A DNA stretch of 64,000 nt from Colwellia sp. BRX10-3 (lineage in GTDB: Bacteria > Pseudomonadota > Gammaproteobacteria > Enterobacterales > Alteromonadaceae), in the NCBI RefSeq assembly GCF_014077505.1, contig NZ_JACGWA010000005.1, positions 62,001 through 126,000 on the forward strand, written 5' to 3'. Positions 58,261 through 64,000 of the stretch are shown in pieces. Within the stretch, counting starts at the first letter, position 1; every line of letters begins with the position of its first letter. The notes below the pieces were generated by a model. The model saw only the letters and a program-made list of their open reading frames with translations, searched no databases and was not told the DNA's origin. The translations under genes and the position numbers were made by a program.

Positions 58261-59301
58261 ATGACTTTAACCTTGAAAGGTTTATTTAATAACTCTGCTC
58301 AACATGGGCAATCTGAATTATCCAGAATAGATTATTTAGACGGGTGGAGAGGCTTGGCAATATCTTTTGTACTTTTTGCACATTTTATTCCAAACAGTTT
58401 TTACAGTGCCAATTATGGGCGACTAGGTGTCGATATATTTTTTGTATTATCTGGCATGTTTATGTCTAAAATTTTATTTGAAAAACGAGTACCACTGACA
58501 ACATTTTATAAAAGAAGATTTAGCCGTATACTTCCTGTTTTTGTTATTTTCATCAGCGTTTTTTATTTTGCAAGTTATGTATTCTCACTTTCAAATGAGC
58601 ATGAAAACTTTTTTTATACTTTATTCTTTTTACGAACTTACTTTCCCAGTGATCCTTCTATTATGCACACAGGCATACCAGTAGAGCATTTGTGGTCACT
58701 TAATGTAGAAGAGCACTGTTACATATTACTGAGCATTATCACTTTATTTAAAGTTTTTAAAGGCCGTGAATACATTCCTTTACTCATCGTTGGCTTTACA
58801 ACAATTTCACTTAAATATATCTATGAAATATATCCGGAGACCGCTTCCGCCAATTATGATATTAAAACAGAAATTGTTGCCAGCCATTTATTTATTTCTG
58901 CTGGATACTATTTGATCAGGGATAGATTTACAAAATTTGTACCCCCTTGGTTGCCACTGTTAACGTTTGTATTAGCTGTACTTTGCTATTTTGAAGGGGC
59001 ACCATGGTATTCAACCTGGTTGTTTTCTCCGCTGCTACTAGCTTTTACAGTGAATCATTTAAATAATATCCCTGAATTTTTCAAAAATACTCTTAGATTC
59101 AAGCCGTTGAGTTTACTTGGTGTTTGGTCATATTCAATTTATTTATGGCAACAACCTTTCCATTATTATGGCGTAAAATTTGGTGAACTATTCCCGTTTG
59201 CAGGTATTGTATTTTTTCTCCCCTTAGCTATTGCTACAGGTATGTTTTCATTTTATTTTATAGAGAACCCAATTAGAACTTACCTAAATAATAGGTTTTA
59301 G
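58261..59301 (+). CDS. Acyltransferase-3 (OafA/NodX-like)
   Basis: A 346-aa multi-pass protein of the AT3 family that adds acyl, mostly acetyl, groups to glycans. RIDYLDGWRGLAISFVLFAHF carries the catalytic His, RLGVDIFFVLSGMFMSKILF follows, then FYKRRFSRILPVF, and VEHLWSLNVEEHCY. About ten membrane segments; no SGNH domain. It starts one base after the flippase stop. Confidence 0.93.
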   Translation: MTLTLKGLFNNSAQHGQSELSRIDYLDGWRGLAISFVLFAHFIPNSFYSANYGRLGVDIFFVLSGMFMSKILFEKRVPLTTFYKRRFSRILPVFVIFISVFYFASYVFSLSNEHENFFYTLFFLRTYFPSDPSIMHTGIPVEHLWSLNVEEHCYILLSIITLFKVFKGREYIPLLIVGFTTISLKYIYEIYPETASANYDIKTEIVASHLFISAGYYLIRDRFTKFVPPWLPLLTFVLAVLCYFEGAPWYSTWLFSPLLLAFTVNHLNNIPEFFKNTLRFKPLSLLGVWSYSIYLWQQPFHYYGVKFGELFPFAGIVFFLPLAIATGMFSFYFIENPIRTYLNNRF

Positions 59302-59342
59302 CTTGAACACAACACATTTACATTAATAAGGTTATTCGCTTT

Positions 59343-60338
59343 ATGATTAAAGTTGGCGTATACAACCCTGATGGGTTACCAGAAAGCTTCAGAGTATGTA
59401 TTACTAATATTTGTTCCAATTTACAACATTACGATTGCTTACCTGTCATTACCGATGATCTTTCTTTATTAAAAGAATGTGATGTTTTATGGGATCCAAG
59501 AGCTGGCGGTGGGCATGGCCCCCATGAGCCTTTAACAGAGCTTAACCGTCCTTTAATCGTTACATTACATGGCATTGGTCCAATGTTGTACCCTGCTTTA
59601 TATTCTGTAGGCATCCGCCATCGATACAATATAATAAAAGCAAATAGACAGAAGAAACGAGATTGGAAGCGTTTACATAGTAAATGCTCTAAGGTGCTTA
59701 CTGTGTCAGAATACTCTAAAAATGTTATCTGTAAAAATATCAGTATTCCTAAAGACCTAATAGAAGTTGTTTATAATGGCTTCGATAAAGCTATCTTCAA
59801 TAAAAATGCCGACAATGATGTAATCATAAATAAAGGCCAGCCTTTTTTCTTTCATATTTCTAATGACGAACCTAGAAAAAATGTTGACCGAATAATCTCT
59901 GCCTATGAAAATATTCCGGCTAAAAATAAATGGCCATTAATATTAAAGCTAAGTAGCAAAAGAGCAATAGATGTTGAAGGGATTAAAGTCATCAGCAACA
60001 GACTATCTGACGCAGAAGTAGCTAATTATTACCGTTCAGCCGGCGCTTTAGTTTTTCCGTCTATTTATGAAGGCTTTGGCTTACCTATCGTAGAGGCCTT
60101 AGCATGTAACTGCCCAGTAATTACCTCACGAAATACCGCCTGTGAGGAAGTGGGGAAAAATGCTATATCCTTAGTTGACCCTTTCTCAGTTAAAGACATT
60201 ACAGCTACAATGAAAGCCTGTATGGAAGAACCACAACCATTATTAGATGTAGATAAAGTAATACAAGCATATAGCTGGTTATCAGCTGCTGAGCTACATG
60301 CAAAGCATTTTCATAATGCTATTCCTCTTAAAAAATAA
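59343..60338 (+). CDS. Glycosyltransferase family 4 (GT-B)
   Basis: A 331-aa GT-B enzyme. The C-terminal donor domain is shown by LTVSEYSKNVICKNISI, VVYNGFDKAIF, FFHISNDEPRKNVDRIISAY and the signature FPSIYEGFGLPIVEALACNC with the E-x7-E motif. Group 1 transferases of this kind often use mannose, rhamnose or GlcNAc donors. AAGG is placed 13 bases before the ATG. It belongs to the plus-strand run. Confidence 0.92.
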   Translation: MIKVGVYNPDGLPESFRVCITNICSNLQHYDCLPVITDDLSLLKECDVLWDPRAGGGHGPHEPLTELNRPLIVTLHGIGPMLYPALYSVGIRHRYNIIKANRQKKRDWKRLHSKCSKVLTVSEYSKNVICKNISIPKDLIEVVYNGFDKAIFNKNADNDVIINKGQPFFFHISNDEPRKNVDRIISAYENIPAKNKWPLILKLSSKRAIDVEGIKVISNRLSDAEVANYYRSAGALVFPSIYEGFGLPIVEALACNCPVITSRNTACEEVGKNAISLVDPFSVKDITATMKACMEEPQPLLDVDKVIQAYSWLSAAELHAKHFHNAIPLKK

Positions 60339-60356
60339 CAAAGGATGTTATAAGCA

Positions 60357-62024
60357 ATGCAACTTTTAACTCGAACCAATATTTGTAATACCATTGCTAA
60401 TTTTCAATCAAAAAAAATATTATTTGGTTTCTATGTTGCGACCATATTAATTTCATATTACTTTCTAGTTAGTTCTGGAAAGTCCTATACAGTAATATGG
60501 TTTAATGACACCATGGCCTTGCTTGATGCCACTTACCGCGTAACACTAGGTCAAATTCCCGGAACAGATTTTTACAGCTCTATTGGTCCATTAAACTTTT
60601 ACTTATCAGCGGTAGGTTTAAAGCTTGGGTTTGATCCTAGCGTTATATTTGCCATCGAAGGTATTTTAGTACTATTGATCATTTTCTCCGCAGGCTTGTT
60701 AGTAATGTACTCTAGATTCTCATTACTGATGATACTGCTACCCAGTATATTTATTTGGTTACTTATTACCGTACCTTTAGGCTCAGGACAAGACGCTAAT
60801 AACTTCAGCTGGGGAATGTTTTATAATAGACACGGTTGGGCTGGGCTATTTTTCATTCTCTTGTTTTACATTGAACCTAGAGAAATAACAAAAGCATCGA
60901 AATGGATAGATAGCTCAATGTTAGCGATCCTTGTGCTGTTTGAACTTTATTGCAAGATAACATACGGCTTAATAGGTTTGGGGTTCATTTTTGCCAACAT
61001 GCTAGTGTCTAAATATAACCGTTCTGTTTCAATAATATCACTGCTGATAATAGCCTTATCTGTACTAATTATTCACTACGCTATTGATATACATAATGGA
61101 TACTTAGATAGTATTTTAAGAGCAATAAATTCAAGAGGTGCATACAGAGGCAATATCTATAATGTTATCAACACAATTATTGAGCACTCTCATATTATAA
61201 GCGCAGTGCTTTTAGCAATGGTTTACAGTGCTTTTCTAGGGTGCAATAAACTACTTAATTGGCTTTTTGTTATTGGTAGTACTATAGTTTGCATTATTTT
61301 ATTAGACCAAAACGGCGATATAAAGGGCATTCCCTCTATAATAGCTGTTTTCCTTGTACTCGCTGAATTAATTCGCCGTAATAACCTCTCATCTACCGAG
61401 AATAATAAAGCCATGAAAGGTTTCAGCGGTGCGGAGCCTATCTGCATAGTAATCATCATGACTATTCTATTAATAAAGCCCACGGTAAATAGATTATATT
61501 CACTGTACGCATACAATATAAAGACTACATCAGTAACGTCATTAACAAGCAACCCTGAAAAAATCACTAACTTTTTAGTACCTACGCCACCCAGGAAGTA
61601 TCTGTTTACCAACCTTGTAGCTGAAAATGATTTGTCTTCTGATTTACTGAGCGATATAAGAGCATCTGCAAGCGATCAAATACTATCAAGTTATGAGTAC
61701 TTAATTACCATTAATGACGGCCATAAGCTTCTTAATGAACACATGACTCAAAGAGGGAAGGTATTTGTATTAGATATGGCCAACCCGTTTATATTTACGC
61801 TAGGGCTACCCCTCCAAAATCCAGGTTATCCATTTCTATTTAGCTGGCCTTCTGAAACTGTTGATACTATTTTGGACGATGCAACTTATATTATGGAGCC
61901 AAGGTTACCTTTCAAATCTAGCTTATCTGTTAGTTATAAAGCTGAATATGAAAACTACCTACATTCAAATTACCGAAGCATTACCAGTTCACTTTATTGG
62001 AACCTTTGGATTAAAAAGTTGTAG
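60357..62024 (+). CDS. Multi-pass membrane protein, possible GT-C glycosyltransferase
   Basis: A 555-aa protein with about eleven membrane segments (first at residues 22-40). After the first helix comes WFNDTMALLDATYRVTLG and IPGTDFYSSIGPLNFYLSAV, the D-x-YR-x-G-x-P-x-x-DF-x-S-x-x-GP pattern seen in GT-C transferases that use lipid-linked sugars. The C-terminus (about 430-555) is a soluble part likely in the periplasm. No named family can be given from sequence alone. Its place at the end of the plus-strand run, after a GT-B gene, fits glycan assembly. Confidence 0.7.
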   Translation: MQLLTRTNICNTIANFQSKKILFGFYVATILISYYFLVSSGKSYTVIWFNDTMALLDATYRVTLGQIPGTDFYSSIGPLNFYLSAVGLKLGFDPSVIFAIEGILVLLIIFSAGLLVMYSRFSLLMILLPSIFIWLLITVPLGSGQDANNFSWGMFYNRHGWAGLFFILLFYIEPREITKASKWIDSSMLAILVLFELYCKITYGLIGLGFIFANMLVSKYNRSVSIISLLIIALSVLIIHYAIDIHNGYLDSILRAINSRGAYRGNIYNVINTIIEHSHIISAVLLAMVYSAFLGCNKLLNWLFVIGSTIVCIILLDQNGDIKGIPSIIAVFLVLAELIRRNNLSSTENNKAMKGFSGAEPICIVIIMTILLIKPTVNRLYSLYAYNIKTTSVTSLTSNPEKITNFLVPTPPRKYLFTNLVAENDLSSDLLSDIRASASDQILSSYEYLITINDGHKLLNEHMTQRGKVFVLDMANPFIFTLGLPLQNPGYPFLFSWPSETVDTILDDATYIMEPRLPFKSSLSVSYKAEYENYLHSNYRSITSSLYWNLWIKKL

Positions 62025-62167
62025 GTGTAGCTGCTTGTTATCTTAAAATATCGCTATTTATAATATTTAAAAAACTATACCTGCATAATACGATAAATCA
62101 AAGTTCATTTGCTGATGGCAATATTTTATTCAGTGAAAAAGCATTATAAAGCTACTGATAATAAAAA

Positions 62168-62184
62168 GCGCCCAAATTGGGCGC
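62168..62184 (-). terminator. Terminator after rffA
   Basis: A 7-bp GC-rich stem GCGCCCA-AAT-TGGGCGC. Read on the minus strand it is followed by TTTTTAT, so it ends the rffA transcript; on the plus strand it may also end the long glycan run. Confidence 0.88.
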
Positions 62185-62215
62185 GCAAAAACTATAACGA
62201 TGAAAGTTTCATTGA

Positions 62216-63370
62216 TTAGTAAAGTTCACTAATATGTTCCTGCTTATAATAACCCCTAACACTGTTGATGATTTTTGAAAGTTGGTCAGGGGTTATACCG
62301 TAAAACAAAGGCAACCTAACCAATCTTTCACTATGAGCGGTAGTAATAACATCAGCCCCATAAAACTCACCAAATTCAAGCCCAGCTGGAGCGCTATGTA
62401 AAGGCACATAATGAAATACGGCCATAATACCATCAGCCCTTAAATGTGAAATCAGTGCTGTCCGCACTGCTAGCGACTCACATTTAAGATAAAACATATG
62501 TCCATTGTTAGTCGCGAAATCAGAGATATTCGGTAATGTAATCAATCCTTTAACCGCCAAATCATCTAACTTTGATGCGTAAACATTCCAACTATTACGC
62601 CGGTCATTGTTAATTTCAGACAATTTAAGTAATTGACCATATAAATAGGCGGCTTGTATTTCAGAAGGTAAATAGCTAGAACCAATATCCACCCAACTGT
62701 ATTTATCAACACTACCACGGAAAAACTGACTTCGATTAGTGCCTTTTTCTCTTATGATTTCAGCTCGGCTTAGCATTTTTGAATCATTAATCAGTAATGC
62801 GCCACCTTCACCACCACTGGTGATGTTTTTTGTTTCATGAAAACTAAATGTACCAAAATGACCAATAGTGCCTAAAGGTTTACCGTTATAAAAGCTGTCA
62901 ATCGCTTGAGCGGCATCTTCAACAACATATAAATTATGTTCTTCAGCTAGTGCCATTATGCTGTCCATATCACAAGCAACACCAGCATAATGAACAGGTA
63001 CAATCGCTTTTGTTTTGCTATTTATTGCTGCCTTAATACATTCAGGGTCAATATTCATCGTCGCTGCATCCACATCGACAAATATTATTTTTGCTCCTCG
63101 CAAAGCAAAGGCATTGGCCGTTGAAACAAAAGTGTAGCTAGGCATAATTACCTCATCGCCTACTTTTAAATCAATTAATATCGCTGCCATTTCCAGTGCG
63201 GCTGTACATGACGGCGTTAATAAAGCTTTTTTACATCCCGTAAGTTGTTCTAGTAAGACCTCACATTTCTTTGAAAATGGTCCGTCACCACTCAAAGCTC
63301 GAGATGCTATTGCTTCGCTAATATAATCTAATTCATTACCAACAACAGGCGAGTTATTAAAAGGAATCAT
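62216..63370 (-). CDS. rffA: dTDP-4-amino-4,6-dideoxygalactose transaminase (RffA/WecE)
   Basis: A 384-aa PLP-dependent DegT/DnrJ/EryC1 aminotransferase. IPFNNSPVVGNELDYI is the RffA N-terminus, LLTPSCTAALEMAAIL, FVSTANAFALRGAKIIFVD, VVEDAAQAIDSFY follow, and FSFHETKNITSGGEGGAL holds the PLP lysine. It makes dTDP-4-amino-4,6-dideoxy-D-galactose (fucosamine) from the keto sugar. In E. coli it belongs to the enterobacterial common antigen locus with wecC, which is broken here at 46 kb. It follows the acetyltransferase in the same direction. Confidence 0.94.
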   Translation of the reverse strand: MIPFNNSPVVGNELDYISEAIASRALSGDGPFSKKCEVLLEQLTGCKKALLTPSCTAALEMAAILIDLKVGDEVIMPSYTFVSTANAFALRGAKIIFVDVDAATMNIDPECIKAAINSKTKAIVPVHYAGVACDMDSIMALAEEHNLYVVEDAAQAIDSFYNGKPLGTIGHFGTFSFHETKNITSGGEGGALLINDSKMLSRAEIIREKGTNRSQFFRGSVDKYSWVDIGSSYLPSEIQAAYLYGQLLKLSEINNDRRNSWNVYASKLDDLAVKGLITLPNISDFATNNGHMFYLKCESLAVRTALISHLRADGIMAVFHYVPLHSAPAGLEFGEFYGADVITTAHSERLVRLPLFYGITPDQLSKIINSVRGYYKQEHISELY

Positions 63371-63629
63371 AATTTACCACCTGAATTATCCTTAATCATG
63401 GTTGTCCCTTGTGTATGTATATAACATCTATCATGCCTAGCTGATCGCATATATCTAGATGTATGGAAAGATGATGAGCAGAATCGGCTATCGAATCTAA
63501 TGATTCTAAGTTGTTTGCATAAATTACGCCAAACAACGTGATATTCTGTTACATTCATTAAAAATCAAATGAATGCTACTCCAAGACAGCAGGCACAATT
63601 TGCTACTGTTATATTCAATTTTTAATCCA

Positions 63630-64000
63630 TCATAAATTTGGGTTATTGTATTTTTTAATTATTCTATCTTTAATTTTTTTAGCGGGTACACCGCCAACAA
63701 CTGTGTAAGGCTCTACGCTTTTAGCAACGACACTCCCTGCGGCGATTATTGCTCCTTCGCCTATAGTAACACCCTGTAAAATGGTAGAATCACCACCAAT
63801 CCAAACATTATCTTTAACATAAATCGAAGCTGAATTGTCTGCTAAGTTTATATCATTCATTTCATGACCAGCAGCGAAAAAACGTATTGCTGGTCCTAAT
63901 CGAACATTGTTGCCGATTGAAATTTTTGTTTGTTGTTTATCATGCCATGAAGAAAAAAATTCACAACCTCTATTAATTGAAACGTCATTCCCAATATGTA
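63630..64000 (-). CDS. LbetaH acetyltransferase (N-terminus beyond window)
   Basis: A left-handed beta-helix O-acetyltransferase of the maltose/galactoside (LacA/NodL) type, cut by the right edge. The visible 123 residues show hexapeptide turns (IGNDVSINRGCEFFSSWHD, VKDNVWIGGDSTILQGVTIG, EGAIIAAGSVVAKSVEPY) and the C-terminal GGVPAKKIKDRI typical of the family. The catalytic His is in FFAAGHEMND. It may acetylate a sugar of the surface glycan. Between its stop and rffA (63371-63629) no clear gene is seen. Confidence 0.9.
   Translation of the reverse strand, partial: HIGNDVSINRGCEFFSSWHDKQQTKISIGNNVRLGPAIRFFAAGHEMNDINLADNSASIYVKDNVWIGGDSTILQGVTIGEGAIIAAGSVVAKSVEPYTVVGGVPAKKIKDRIIKKYNNPNL

Noticed and set aside
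63367-63558. Small minus-strand open frame overlapping the rffA start
   Set aside because: Composition is odd (many Arg, Cys, Ser) with no family feature. Another frame in the same place reads GVIYANNLESLDSIADSAHH to a stop and looks more protein-like, but has no start codon; it may be a remnant and is too short to name.

Overview
The window is an AT-rich stretch of a marine gammaproteobacterial chromosome. Gene order and protein character fit the Alteromonadales, most like Colwelliaceae (Colwellia/Thalassotalea); this placement is inference from gene content and synteny, not from a search. No rRNA, tRNA or CRISPR array is visible.

Bases 1-36,240 are mostly conserved housekeeping genes. The minus-strand run tsaE-amiB-mutL-miaA-hfq-hflX-hflK-hflC (8.5 kb back to the left edge, hflC cut) is the classic hfq superoperon, with queG divergent from it but nnr (yjeF) missing from its usual place. 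Next is an unusual minus-strand set (10.0-15.5 kb): a 1208-aa membrane protein laid out like a hybrid histidine kinase, a DUF1289 protein, and a receiver-TPR protein; by eye, every phosphoacceptor position in this set is replaced. Then come a DUF4442 hotdog protein, orn, rsgA, psd, a GDPD phosphodiesterase, a BlaI/M56-TonB pair, a Cpx-like envelope stress unit (Spy/CpxP-like protein divergent from response regulator, sensor kinase and a PldB-like lysophospholipase), a cation efflux protein, trmL, the gpsA-secB-grxC-yibN group, and gpmI-envC-yibQ. EnvC and AmiB, both present here, are known partners in septal peptidoglycan splitting. A trypsin-like protease and a patatin gene with an amber codon exactly at the nucleophile serine close this part.

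From 36.3 kb the window becomes a PEP-CTERM/exosortase and exopolysaccharide region: an exosortase-associated acyltransferase, two intact PrsT-type TPR lipoproteins and a third in fragments, a ThiF/E1-like enzyme, a PEP-CTERM substrate protein, exosortase A with a long C-terminal domain, a secreted beta-helix protein, three glycosyltransferases plus a GT-C-like membrane protein, a FemAB/BioF2-like acetyltransferase, an O-antigen-ligase-type protein, a sulfotransferase, a MOP-family flippase, an acyltransferase-3, an RffA-type aminotransferase and a LbetaH acetyltransferase (cut at the right edge). Together these could make, decorate, flip and ligate a surface glycan, while exosortase processes proteins with the PEP-CTERM tail. 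The middle of the locus (42.3-46.9 kb) is decayed: an IS3-family remnant, a frameshifted wecC pseudogene, and a prsT fragment joined directly to wecC, which suggests a past deletion.
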